A stretch of 64,000 bases of DNA from Leucothrix pacifica (GTDB taxonomy: Bacteria > Pseudomonadota > Gammaproteobacteria > Thiotrichales > Thiotrichaceae). The notes under the pieces are model-generated. The model was not told the DNA's origin. It searched no databases and worked only from the letters and a program-made list of their open reading frames with translations. The stretch lies in assembly GCF_003172875.1 (NCBI RefSeq), contig NZ_QGKM01000013.1, positions 1 to 64,000 on the forward strand, in the 5' to 3' direction. Both the position numbers and the translations under genes were made by a program. The first letter of the stretch is position 1. The number at the start of each line of letters is the position of its first letter. Positions 31,979 through 40,437 of this stretch are shown here, one piece after another.

Positions 31979-32278
31979 ATGGCCACTACTACAACTGCCA
32001 TTGTAAAACTACGCACAGTATTCGCTGCAGCAACTTTGCTGACATCTTTAGGTGCAAACGCAGCAACAGGGATCATTCACGATAAGCTTGGAAGAGCTGA
32101 AGCTGGTAGAGCGGTGAGTTCCTTGCAGGTCGTAGATTTTGTAAAAACTAAGTACGCACACAAGGGGCGCGGTGTAGGTATGCACAAGTTCCCTCAACCC
32201 AACTTCCCTGACTGCTACATAGTCAGACTAATGGATCATGTAGGCAAAATTACAATCTTAAAAATTAATTGCCAGTAG
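31979..32278 (+). CDS. Small exported protein, possibly PepSY-like, upstream of phoPQ-like genes
   Basis: This 99-residue protein has a signal peptide (hydrophobic TVFAAATLLTSLG, cleavage near ANA-A, about 29) and a mature part of about 70 residues. Two cysteines (PDCYIV and the NCQ C-terminus) could form a disulfide. The C-terminal strand pattern YIVRLMDHVGKITILKI resembles the end of PepSY domains, which are often encoded beside two-component sensors. GGGGAA precedes the ATG at good spacing. It lies about 120 bp before the response regulator. The PepSY call is inference. Confidence 0.7.
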   Translation: MATTTTAIVKLRTVFAAATLLTSLGANAATGIIHDKLGRAEAGRAVSSLQVVDFVKTKYAHKGRGVGMHKFPQPNFPDCYIVRLMDHVGKITILKINCQ

Positions 32279-32400
32279 CATCTGATCCAAATCGTTTTTT
32301 ATACATTACACTAGCTTTACTCTCGCTTTGTAACTATATTAGGGAACTGCACTAAGCAAACGACTATACAATCAATAAATTTACAATATCAGGGGTGGCA

Positions 32401-33084
32401 ATGAGAGCACTAATAGTCGAAGACAATACAGAAATCCGTGAAGATCTCACCCGAATACTTAAGAAAGCAGGTTTTGTTGTTGATGCAGCAGCCGATGGCT
32501 CTCAGGGTCTATACTATGCGCTTGAGTATCCGATCGATATCGCGATCATTGACTTAGGCTTGCCCGAAGTTAGTGGCATGGATATAATAAAAAATATCCG
32601 AACCAAGAATCTCGACTACCCCGTTTTAATTCTTACTGCCCGTAATCGCTGGCAGGACAGAGTTGAAGGCCTTGAAGCTGGTGCGGATGATTACTTAGAC
32701 AAACCCTGCCATCACGAAGAACTTCTCGCAAGACTGCGTGCACTTCTGCGTAGAACAGGCCGCTGGGCGCAGACTGAGTTTGCTTGTGGCCCGATTCGCC
32801 TGAATACATCAGAGCAACGCGTATACCTGAATGACGAAGAAGTGTCTCTGACAGCATATGAGTACAAAGTTCTTCAGCACTTAATGCTCCATGCAGGTGA
32901 AGTAATCTCTAAAACAGACTTAACGGAAAGTATGTATGATGATGATTCCGACCGCGATAGTAACGTAATCGAGGTATTCATTCGTCGTTTGAGAATGAAG
33001 CTTGATAAAGACAACACCTTGGGTCCCATTGAGACATTACGTGGAAGGGGTTACCGATTCACTCTCCCAAGGAACAACCAATAA
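32401..33084 (+). CDS. OmpR/PhoP-type response regulator
   Basis: This two-component transcription regulator has a receiver domain (1-115) with the phospho-acceptor Asp in IIDLGLPEVSGMD and the conserved Lys in DDYLDKPCH. An OmpR winged helix follows (about 130-225) with LTAYEYKVLQHLMLHAGEVIS and RGRGYRFTLP. ATG 32401 is preferred, with AGGGG five bases upstream; a GTG six bases earlier is also in frame. It resembles PhoP and is followed 11 bp later by a PhoQ-like kinase. Target genes are unknown. Confidence 0.93.
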   Translation: MRALIVEDNTEIREDLTRILKKAGFVVDAAADGSQGLYYALEYPIDIAIIDLGLPEVSGMDIIKNIRTKNLDYPVLILTARNRWQDRVEGLEAGADDYLDKPCHHEELLARLRALLRRTGRWAQTEFACGPIRLNTSEQRVYLNDEEVSLTAYEYKVLQHLMLHAGEVISKTDLTESMYDDDSDRDSNVIEVFIRRLRMKLDKDNTLGPIETLRGRGYRFTLPRNNQ

Positions 33085-33095
33085 TGTAGGGATTC

Positions 33096-34619
33096 ATGGA
33101 AGAAACCGGATTTACGCCAGCTGGAAGCATAAAGAAACCAATAATTTCCAACGTAATAAACTCTCTCAGATGGCGTCAGATGGTTTCATCACTTGTCATC
33201 GTGGCTACAGGTATAGCCGGCACCGGTGCAGTCTATTACTATTACAAATACGAATCCCTGTTTCTCGCAGAGAGCAAACAGATGGAGCAGGATGCTTACA
33301 AGATTATTGGCTCGATAGAACTCGAAGCCGAAAGTAAGCTCTTTGTATTAGGTAATTATGTCGACGAGGACAACTTTACCGAACATCTAAGAGCCCGTGG
33401 CTTCTCTGACACACTCAATGAGACAGGCATTACTTACTATGCCTATATACAAGAGCTAAAAGAACCCAAAGGCATCTACTGGTCACACCTTCACCCGAAC
33501 GAAGAACCTAAAACTAACGAATCACCCTACAGCACCTGGAAGAAGCGGGATTTCCTTCTTTTCAACATCAAACCACTTGTTGATGACACACCATACGCAG
33601 GAATTCTGGAAGCCAGTACTGCAGCCGGAAGAAACCCTGGCAGTCGCTCCAAACTAAAAGGCGCAAGATTTATTGTATACGCCAGGCGAATTGCTTTTGA
33701 AGACGACGCTTTCCAACTGGTACTCGCTAAATCAACCGAAAAGCTAGAAAGTGACCAAGATGAACTGGTAAAAAGTATTCAGGCATTGGTATTGGTCACT
33801 ACCCTGCTGGTGCTTCTTGCCCAGCTTGCCGGAAGCTATATTGTACTCTCTCCGATTCGCCGTATTGAAGACGAAATTAAACTGATCGAAGCGGGTGAAA
33901 AAGACTTTATTGAACATGAATACCCTAGCGAACTTAACCCGGTTAAGAGTGCAATTAATACACTCATTAATGCAGAGAAAGGCCAAAAGAAGCGTTATCG
34001 TGACGCCTTAGACAATCTTGCTCATGCATTAAAAACACCGCTAGCTGCGCTTCAAAGCTCCTCTGAGCGCTCCGGTGAGAATGAATCAATCAACCAAACA
34101 TATGTTGATGAACACATACAGCGCATGAACGATATTGTTGCCTATCAACTGCGCAGAGCCGTTGTTAGCGACCACAACGCAATCGTCAAACTAGAAAGTC
34201 TGCGCCCTATCGTATTCCGTCTTCGGGATTCATTACTCAAAGTCTATTTCGATAAACAGTTCACGCTTGATATCAACATTGACGAGTACGCAAGATGTCG
34301 CGTTGATTATGACGACTTAATGGAAGTATTCGGTAACTTACTCAACAATGCATGTCGCTTTTGTGAATCAAAAATTGCCGTAACTGCTACGCAAGATGTC
34401 GATTTTCTAATTGTTGATATCGATGACGACGGCATGGGATTCCCGGACAACAACCCTTCCCAATTACTGAAACGTGGCATGAGAGCTGACAGCAAAACAG
34501 ACGGCCAAGGCATTGGTTTAGCGGTTAGTGCCGAGATTGTGGAAAACGCAGGCGGAAAAATATCACTACTAATGTCACCGTTCGTTGGAGCCCGCGTCAG
34601 ACTTCATTTACCGGTCTGA
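33096..34619 (+). CDS. PhoQ-like sensor histidine kinase
   Basis: This 507-residue inner-membrane kinase partners the regulator just upstream. It has a membrane helix at about 30-50 and a periplasmic sensor of about 165 residues. A second helix (about 225-248) and a HAMP-like linker come next. The dimerisation box is DNLAHALKTPLAALQSS with the phospho-acceptor His, and an ATPase domain follows with FGNLLNNACRF (N box), DIDDDGMGFP (G1) and GQGIGLAVSAEIVE (G2). The LAHALKTPLA form is typical of PhoQ relatives. The periplasmic region lacks an obvious acidic cluster, so the signal may not be Mg2+. Confidence 0.9.
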   Translation: MEETGFTPAGSIKKPIISNVINSLRWRQMVSSLVIVATGIAGTGAVYYYYKYESLFLAESKQMEQDAYKIIGSIELEAESKLFVLGNYVDEDNFTEHLRARGFSDTLNETGITYYAYIQELKEPKGIYWSHLHPNEEPKTNESPYSTWKKRDFLLFNIKPLVDDTPYAGILEASTAAGRNPGSRSKLKGARFIVYARRIAFEDDAFQLVLAKSTEKLESDQDELVKSIQALVLVTTLLVLLAQLAGSYIVLSPIRRIEDEIKLIEAGEKDFIEHEYPSELNPVKSAINTLINAEKGQKKRYRDALDNLAHALKTPLAALQSSSERSGENESINQTYVDEHIQRMNDIVAYQLRRAVVSDHNAIVKLESLRPIVFRLRDSLLKVYFDKQFTLDINIDEYARCRVDYDDLMEVFGNLLNNACRFCESKIAVTATQDVDFLIVDIDDDGMGFPDNNPSQLLKRGMRADSKTDGQGIGLAVSAEIVENAGGKISLLMSPFVGARVRLHLPV

Positions 34620-34656
34620 TCGGCCACAAGCTATACACCGGAACATTTAATGAGGA

Positions 34657-34685
34657 AGTGACTCGACCCAAAGTCACTCATTTTC
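34657..34685 (+). terminator. Candidate terminator after the two-component operon
   Basis: AGTGACT (34657-34663) and AGTCACT (34672-34678) form a 7-bp stem followed by CATTTTC, about 40 bp past the kinase stop. The T-run is short. Nothing else is seen in the 304-bp gap up to the tRNA-Glu cluster. Confidence 0.45.
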
Positions 34686-34923
34686 AAAGCAGTACTGTCA
34701 TTACAGACCACGACATTCGGTGACCAAAGCCAACCCAATATGTAACACATGATGTTTAGCGGCAGTTTAGCCTAACTGTATAAGTTATCATCTGGATACA
34801 CATCTACTTGATCAGAGGGCAAGGAATCTCACGGATTACACTGCATCCAAATCACAACGTAATAACAGAATGATGATAGAGGGCATCGAGTGGATTTTTC
34901 CATCGCTTCGAAAAAAGCTCAGA

Positions 34924-34998
34924 TGGTGTCCCCACGGGGATTCGAACCCCGATTACCGCCGTGAAAGGGCGATGTCCTAACCGTTAGACGATGGGGAC
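34924..34998 (-). tRNA. tRNA-Glu (anticodon TTC), copy 4 in transcript order
   Basis: The minus strand reads GTCCCC at the 5' end, anticodon loop CTTTCAC with TTC, T arm CGGGGTTCGAATCCCCG and encoded CCA (34924-34926). It appears identical to the copies at 35029 and 35237. Confidence 0.97.
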
Positions 34999-35028
34999 TA
35001 AATTGTAGCAAACTTCAAACTGTTGACA

Positions 35029-35103
35029 TGGTGTCCCCACGGGGATTCGAACCCCGATTACCGCCGTGAAAGGGCGATGTCCTAACCGTTAGACGATGGG
35101 GAC
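35029..35103 (-). tRNA. tRNA-Glu (anticodon TTC), copy 3 in transcript order
   Basis: It has the same sequence as the neighbouring copy at 34924, with CCA encoded at 35029-35031. It is separated from that copy by a spacer of about 30 bases. Confidence 0.97.
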
Positions 35104-35123
35104 GTATGTCAATTATATTCGCA

Positions 35124-35199
35124 TGGCGTCCCCACGGGGACTCGAACCCCGGTTACCGCCGTGAAAGGGCGGTGTCCTAGGCCACTAGACGATGGGGAC
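35124..35199 (-). tRNA. tRNA-Glu (anticodon TTC), divergent copy 2
   Basis: It has anticodon TTC like the others but differs in the D arm (AGTGGCCTAGGACACC in place of AACGGTTAGGACATC), the T arm (GTTCGAGTC) and the discriminator (G rather than A). It is 76 bases with an encoded CCA. The stem changes look partly compensatory, so the fold is kept. Confidence 0.96.
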
Positions 35200-35236
35200 A
35201 GCGAATCTAATTTTAAGCAGAGAATTGAGTACTAAA

Positions 35237-35311
35237 TGGTGTCCCCACGGGGATTCGAACCCCGATTACCGCCGTGAAAGGGCGATGTCCTAACCGTTAG
35301 ACGATGGGGAC
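35237..35311 (-). tRNA. tRNA-Glu (anticodon TTC), copy 1 in transcript order
   Basis: This is the first tRNA-Glu after the 72-residue membrane protein gene on the minus strand. It appears identical to the copies at 34924 and 35029, with CCA encoded at 35237-35239. Confidence 0.97.
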
Positions 35312-35326
35312 ACTGAAATAGTAGCG

Positions 35327-35545
35327 TTACAACGAATCGTTGAACTTTTCTCTTTTATCGGGCGTACTCATTAATGTTGCAGTAAAACCTGCGAAGCCGA
35401 TCACAAAACCAACCGGTACTAACATCAAAAATAACTTTGCCCATTCATCAATGTCTTGAAACATAAGTCCGAATCCGGCAACTAAGCCAATCAGAGTCAG
35501 AATCAAACCAAGGATAAATAAAAAACGGCCTATTTTTACAGCCAT
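35327..35545 (-). CDS. Small two-helix membrane protein between tRNA genes
   Basis: This 72-residue protein has two hydrophobic helices (about 6-28 and 37-60) and a charged C-terminal tail (TPDKREKFNDSL). It lies in the same orientation between tRNA-Ala and the four tRNA-Glu genes, with 33 and 15 bp to its neighbours, so it must be carried on, or processed out of, a tRNA precursor. The ribosome-binding site is weak. The function is unknown. Confidence 0.7.
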   Translation of the reverse strand: MAVKIGRFLFILGLILTLIGLVAGFGLMFQDIDEWAKLFLMLVPVGFVIGFAGFTATLMSTPDKREKFNDSL

Positions 35546-35578
35546 ATAATTCTATTAACCTGTATTTCAGCAGTATAT

Positions 35579-35654
35579 TGGTGGAGCTAAGCGGGATCGA
35601 ACCGCTGACCTCTGCAATGCCATTGCAGCGCTCTCCCAGCTGAGCTATAGCCCC
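35579..35654 (-). tRNA. tRNA-Ala (anticodon GGC)
   Basis: The minus strand starts GGGGCTATAGCTCAGCTGGG. The anticodon stem CTGCA/TGCAG encloses loop ATGGCAT with GGC. The T arm is AGCGGTTCGATCCCGCT and CCA is encoded at 35579-35581. It is the first gene of the tRNA-Ala / small protein / tRNA-Glu cluster. Confidence 0.97.
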
Positions 35655-35673
35655 AACTACCGAAGAAGCGCGA

Positions 35674-35702
35674 ATTCTGAGGCATCATTACTAATCTGTC
35701 AA
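35674..35702 (-). promoter_or_regulatory. Promoter of the tRNA-Ala to tRNA-Glu cluster
   Basis: On the minus strand a perfect TTGACA (35697-35702) is followed 17 bases later by CAGAAT (35674-35679) and then a GC-rich TCGCGC stretch. GC-rich discriminators of this kind are typical of stringently controlled stable-RNA promoters. Confidence 0.6.
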
Positions 35703-35953
35703 GCCGATTATTAAAAAAATAACGTTTTGTTCAGTTAGATAAATCTCGGCTTAACTCCAGCTGTATACAATACAATAGCTTAGCACTTTTCACCACTAAT
35801 CAGAAAGCAAAAGACAGCAGCGACATTGTTGTTATACTCAGGTCTGAATAACAATAACTAAGGGCCACAAAGATTGGATATTCGGTAGTTTCTCTTCCCG
35901 AGAAGTGACAGCTACCCCCGACTTTATGTACCCGACTTGCTTGGTAAATAATA

Positions 35954-38599
35954 ATGAGAATAAACATAAAGCCACTCGGTAAAGTGGGCGCCCTTGGCTT
36001 GGCGTGCCTATTACTTCTACCGTTTTCCCCCAGTATGGCTGGTTACAATAACTCTTTATCTCCAATGGGAATAAATACTAACGAGGTAATGGACGATGAT
36101 GCCAGCGCTCCATTCGTCGATGTATTCCGTGGAAGTACCCCTTTTGAAGAAGCACGTCCCTGGCTAACTAAAGGCAATATTGCCTATGATAAAAACGGAT
36201 GGCCCATTCGTCTGAACGGCGGTCAAGTCGGTGCTCGTTTCATCAATAAACTACCTGCCGGCACTATTCCGGATGGTAAGTACATCGTGCTCTATGATGG
36301 AGAGGGTAAACTTCAATACGGCAATGATGCCAAGCTTATCTCCAAGACCAAGGGACGCGAGGTGATCTCGATTATTGCAGGTAGTGATCGCGAGATTCGT
36401 GCCACCCTGCTCATTATGGAAACCAACGTTAAAAACCCTATCAGAAACATCCGTATCCTGATGCCGGGCGGTATTTGTAGCAACAATCCATACAAGCGAG
36501 TTTTCAGTCAAAGTTCATGCCGCGGCTCGCAGTACCTGTCTTTTGAGAAGCATTACTCGCGCATCATCTTCAATCCAGACTACCTGAATTACATGAAGGA
36601 CTTCAAAGTGCTTCGTTTTATGAACATGGCGGGTATCACGCGTAACCCTATAAAGGAGTGGCACAAGCGTCCCTTGATGACCCAGTCTACATGGGGTGGT
36701 AAGCCGACAGTTCGTGGAGCACCTCTGGAAATCATGGTCGAATTGGCGAATCAGAGTAATGCAGACGCTTGGTTCTCATTACCTCATGCGGCTAATGATC
36801 ATTACCTACGCCAGTACGCTCAGTACTTACGCAAACACCTGAAACCTGGCCTTAAAGCGTATATTGAGTATACCAATGAGGCCTGGAACACGATTTTTGA
36901 CCAAGCTCATTACATGAAGGATATGGGCCTGAAGCTTGGACTGGATACTGACCGCGACAAAGCGGGCTATAAGTACTATTCGATGCGCTCAGTTCAGGTA
37001 TTCCGCATCTTTGAACAAGAGTTCGGTGGCACACAACGCCTGGTGCGTGTAATGGGTAGCTGGACGGGTTATACCAAGCTTAGCAAAATGTTGTTGAGTT
37101 ACCGTGATGCTTACAAATACACCGATGCTTTAGCAATTGGTCCATACTTTTACGGCAGTCACAGTGCGTTGAAGAAAGTAAGATCAGTCAGTGATGTCTT
37201 CAAGATGATTTATGATAAGTCACTACCCTACTCCATTCCGGGTGTAGAAAAATTAGTGCGCTCTCATGCCGATGTTGCTAAGAGCTATGGTGTCAGCCTG
37301 ATTGCTTATGAAGGTGGCCAGCATCTGGTGGACTGGAAAAACAGAGATATCAAACAGGCTCCAACCAAGTACTACATCGCAGCTAATCGTGACTGGCGCA
37401 TGGCTAAAGCCTATAAAGACTTCTTAGATAGCTGGAAACGTGCCGGCGGTGAGTTATTCGTTAGTTTCTCAGCACCACGAACCTATCAATGGTTTGGCAG
37501 CTGGGGAACCCGTGAGTATCTGACACAATCTGACAGAAACGCGCCGAAACACCGCGCGATTCTAAGTTTCATTAAAAACAACCGCTGCTGGTGGCGAAAC
37601 TGTAGTAATGCTCAAATTGCTCGTTTGCCTAAGCCTGCGAGAAACCCAGATCGTGGTGTCTATGAGACGGTTATCTCTAAGACAAACATTAAGTACAAAC
37701 CACCAGCGAAGAAGCCTACACCTGCCCCTGTTAAGCAAGCAGCAAAGCCGGCACCAAAGGTTGTACCTAAGCAGGCTCAACGAGCGCCAGTGGTTATCCC
37801 ACAAAGAACCGCGCCACAACCTGTGCGTCGTCCTGCACCGGTCGTTGCTCAAAAGCCAGTGCAACGTGCAGCACCTCCAAAGCCAGTACAGAGACCTGTT
37901 GTTCAGCGTCCTGTCGCGCCACGAGTTGCTCCTGCACCTGTCAGCGCTCCGGTTCAAAGAGTCGTTCAGGCACCACCTGCACCAGTGGTTATTCCTCCAA
38001 GACCTCGTGTTGTAAATCAGCATGACGGAATAATCAGACAGCGCAGACACGGACGTGACTGGCACATCCAGCCGACTAACCAGCTACGTAATATTGTTGG
38101 CGGTAGTATTGCTAACGGACAAGATCTGGCGGCAATTTGGCAAACCAGTTGGGATAACCGTCATCTGCATATCCGTGTAGATACAACGGATGACCGCTTT
38201 GTGAAAGACTCAGCGACTCCCTGGAGTGATGACTCAATCGAAGTGTTTGTAGATGCTGACGGCTCCCGCGGCACACGATTTGACGGTCGTAATGACTTTC
38301 ACTTCATCTTCCGCTGGCGTGATCATCAAGTCAACCTGAGCCAAAGCTCACCTCGCCGGGCAAACCTGGGTGTAATTCAGTCCATGACACGAAACAGTAA
38401 AGGTTATACGCTGGAGGCATCAATTCCTTGGAGCACTCTGGGTGTTCACCCACAACAAGGTGCGATTATCGGCCTTGAAGTTCAGGTGAATGACGATGAC
38501 ACAGGTCGTGGCAGGGACGGAAAGTTAGCGTGGTTCTCCCGTGATGACAACGCATGGAGAAATCCACAGAACTTTGCTCGCATGTTACTTGCAAACTAA
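35954..38599 (+). CDS. Exported clan GH-A-like glycosidase with proline-rich linker and CBM9-like domain
   Basis: This 881-residue protein has a signal peptide (cleavage near SMA-G, about 29) and a predicted catalytic region (about 35-560). A 100-residue Pro/Ala/Arg/Gln-rich linker (about 582-685) and a C-terminal domain (about 702-881) follow. In the catalytic part, IEYTNEAWN holds Asn308-Glu309, the Asn-Glu acid/base signature of clan GH-A barrels. AYEGGQHLVDW holds Glu453, a candidate nucleophile. The last domain resembles CBM9 (AIWQTSWDNRHLHIRVDTTD, DDSIEVFVDADGS). No exact GH family is recognised. A membrane-anchored paralog without linker and CBM follows 106 bp downstream. The substrate is probably a polysaccharide; which one is unknown. 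Confidence 0.8.
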   Translation: MRINIKPLGKVGALGLACLLLLPFSPSMAGYNNSLSPMGINTNEVMDDDASAPFVDVFRGSTPFEEARPWLTKGNIAYDKNGWPIRLNGGQVGARFINKLPAGTIPDGKYIVLYDGEGKLQYGNDAKLISKTKGREVISIIAGSDREIRATLLIMETNVKNPIRNIRILMPGGICSNNPYKRVFSQSSCRGSQYLSFEKHYSRIIFNPDYLNYMKDFKVLRFMNMAGITRNPIKEWHKRPLMTQSTWGGKPTVRGAPLEIMVELANQSNADAWFSLPHAANDHYLRQYAQYLRKHLKPGLKAYIEYTNEAWNTIFDQAHYMKDMGLKLGLDTDRDKAGYKYYSMRSVQVFRIFEQEFGGTQRLVRVMGSWTGYTKLSKMLLSYRDAYKYTDALAIGPYFYGSHSALKKVRSVSDVFKMIYDKSLPYSIPGVEKLVRSHADVAKSYGVSLIAYEGGQHLVDWKNRDIKQAPTKYYIAANRDWRMAKAYKDFLDSWKRAGGELFVSFSAPRTYQWFGSWGTREYLTQSDRNAPKHRAILSFIKNNRCWWRNCSNAQIARLPKPARNPDRGVYETVISKTNIKYKPPAKKPTPAPVKQAAKPAPKVVPKQAQRAPVVIPQRTAPQPVRRPAPVVAQKPVQRAAPPKPVQRPVVQRPVAPRVAPAPVSAPVQRVVQAPPAPVVIPPRPRVVNQHDGIIRQRRHGRDWHIQPTNQLRNIVGGSIANGQDLAAIWQTSWDNRHLHIRVDTTDDRFVKDSATPWSDDSIEVFVDADGSRGTRFDGRNDFHFIFRWRDHQVNLSQSSPRRANLGVIQSMTRNSKGYTLEASIPWSTLGVHPQQGAIIGLEVQVNDDDTGRGRDGKLAWFSRDDNAWRNPQNFARMLLAN

Positions 38600-38607
38600 G
38601 CCCGACA

Positions 38608-38640
38608 ATAGGCACTCAGCTTTAGACGCTGAGTGCCTAT
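38608..38640 (+). terminator. Strong inverted repeat after the first GH-like gene
   Basis: A 13-bp perfect stem (38608-38620 with 38628-38640) and a 7-base loop lie just past the stop. There is no T-run, so it may be a stability or attenuation hairpin between the two paralogs rather than a full terminator. Confidence 0.55.
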
Positions 38641-38705
38641 CATTCATTGAATTCTGGGGCTAGCTCAAAGATAATCGACACATCCTACCTACGACGGTTA
38701 TCCCT

Positions 38706-40406
38706 TTGAGAAAGCTCACCAAACTACTCTTGATGCTTGCGGTTTTAGCAGGTCTGACACTCATAGCTTACTTGGTTTATACCAAAGTCTTGCGTCCCGA
38801 CAGAATACCCCATCAGCCCCCCTCTCCCGAGTCGTTACAAAATCTGCTACCACAAAAAAAACACACCCGTCATTTATTAGGCACTAACACCAATGAACTC
38901 AGAGAGGACAACGCCAGTATTCCTTTCATCGACCTGTTTAAATCATCCATACCTTTTGCAAATACACACCCATGGTTGAGTAGCAAGGATGTTGAATATG
39001 ACAACGATGGCTGGCCACTTGAGCTTAATGGTGGGGTTGCAGGTACCAAATTTTTAAATCGACTACCAAAGGGTACTGTGCCTGACGGCGCTCAATACAC
39101 CGTGCTATATCAAGGCAAAGGGACAATCAATTATGGCAATGACGCTCGCCTGATCAGTCGTCACAACGGTAAAGACATTATCCGTGTGAGTGCTGGAGCG
39201 GATAATATATTAAACGCATCTCTTATCGTACAGAGCATGGAACCAAGCGACCCTATTCGCAATATTAGGGTGCTGCTACCGGGGGGCATTTGTCAAAACA
39301 ATCAGTTTAGACGCGTTGATAATGCCTCTCAGTGTAAGAATAGTCAGTTTCTTTCATTTGAGAAATACCATTCCAACATTGTCTTTAACCCAGACTACCT
39401 GAACTTCATGAAAGACTTCCGGCTAATTCGGTTTATGAATATGTCAGGCATGACCCGCAATGCTATCGAGTCTTGGTCAGACCGTAATCGTCTATCCAAA
39501 GCAACCTGGGCGGGCAAGGAAGGACAACGCGGTGCTCCCGTCGAGGTGATGGTGGCACTGGCAAACCGTCTCAATGCCGATGCTTGGTTTGCTATGCCGT
39601 ACAAAGCCAGCGATGAATATGTGACCCGCTTTGCAGAGTATGTCGCGCAACATCTAGACCCATCACTCAAAGCCTATATCGAATATACCAATGAGGCCTG
39701 GAATAATATTTTCCCCCACCGACGATATGCAATCGACAATGGTATTGCACTTGGCCTGGATAAACACCCTGAGACCGCGGGTATTAAGTTTTATGCCAAA
39801 CGAAGCACAGACATCTTCAAACTTTGGGAAAATGCCTTCAACGGCCGCTCAAGGCTGGTTCGGGTGATTTCCGGATGGTCAGCCAACCATAAATTAAGTA
39901 GCCAACTTCTGTCTTACAATCAAACACATCAACATACGGATGCATTGGCCATTGCCCCCTACTTTTACACTGATTTAGATAGCTTGCGTGCAGCTAAAAG
40001 CACTGAGGATATTTTCGATGCTGTGCTGGATAAGGGCTCGCGGTATGGTCTGCCTGCCAGCATTCGACAGATGCAACAGCAGGCAAAACTAGCGAAGGCG
40101 TTTGGCGTTGAGCTAATTGCCTATGAAGGCGGACAACATCTGGTCGATTGGGAAACCAGGACTGTAGATCAACACCCGAATCCACTTCTCTATTCCGCGA
40201 ATCGTTCACCTAAAATGGGAGCCCTGTACACTGAGTACTTAGAAGCATGGAAACATGCAGGCGGTAAAACGTTTGTTCATTTCAGTGCGCCGAGGATTTA
40301 TAGCTGGTACGGCAGCTGGGGAGCGAAAGAACATATCCGACAAGAACGCAGTGAAGCCCCGAAATACGATGCTTTACTGCGCTATCTTGAACAATATGAA
40401 AATTAA
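38706..40406 (+). CDS. Membrane-anchored clan GH-A-like paralog
   Basis: This 566-residue paralog of the preceding protein is alignable over about 58-560. It has an N-terminal membrane anchor (about 5-26) and no CBM or Pro-rich linker. The two candidate catalytic glutamates are kept: IEYTNEAWN (Glu330) and AYEGGQHLVDW (Glu474). So are the paired cysteines around PGGICQNN and ASQCKNSQF. The start is TTG at 38706, chosen because it supplies the basic residues (MRKLTK) before the hydrophobic helix; an ATG nine codons later would remove them. It probably acts in the periplasm on the same glycan as its exported sibling. Confidence 0.78.
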   Translation: MRKLTKLLLMLAVLAGLTLIAYLVYTKVLRPDRIPHQPPSPESLQNLLPQKKHTRHLLGTNTNELREDNASIPFIDLFKSSIPFANTHPWLSSKDVEYDNDGWPLELNGGVAGTKFLNRLPKGTVPDGAQYTVLYQGKGTINYGNDARLISRHNGKDIIRVSAGADNILNASLIVQSMEPSDPIRNIRVLLPGGICQNNQFRRVDNASQCKNSQFLSFEKYHSNIVFNPDYLNFMKDFRLIRFMNMSGMTRNAIESWSDRNRLSKATWAGKEGQRGAPVEVMVALANRLNADAWFAMPYKASDEYVTRFAEYVAQHLDPSLKAYIEYTNEAWNNIFPHRRYAIDNGIALGLDKHPETAGIKFYAKRSTDIFKLWENAFNGRSRLVRVISGWSANHKLSSQLLSYNQTHQHTDALAIAPYFYTDLDSLRAAKSTEDIFDAVLDKGSRYGLPASIRQMQQQAKLAKAFGVELIAYEGGQHLVDWETRTVDQHPNPLLYSANRSPKMGALYTEYLEAWKHAGGKTFVHFSAPRIYSWYGSWGAKEHIRQERSEAPKYDALLRYLEQYEN

Positions 40407-40437
40407 TTTTTACTTGGTGGACGTGGAATGACTAGCG

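Noticed and set aside
34924-35311. Repeated blocks resembling a CRISPR array
   Set aside because: Each repeat folds as a full tRNA-Glu with anticodon TTC and CCA; spacers are short and unequal.
37562-38065. Open frames on both strands over the proline-rich linker (135 and 167 codons)
   Set aside because: Shadows caused by the biased codons of the linker; compositions are Arg/Leu/Ser-rich and match no family.
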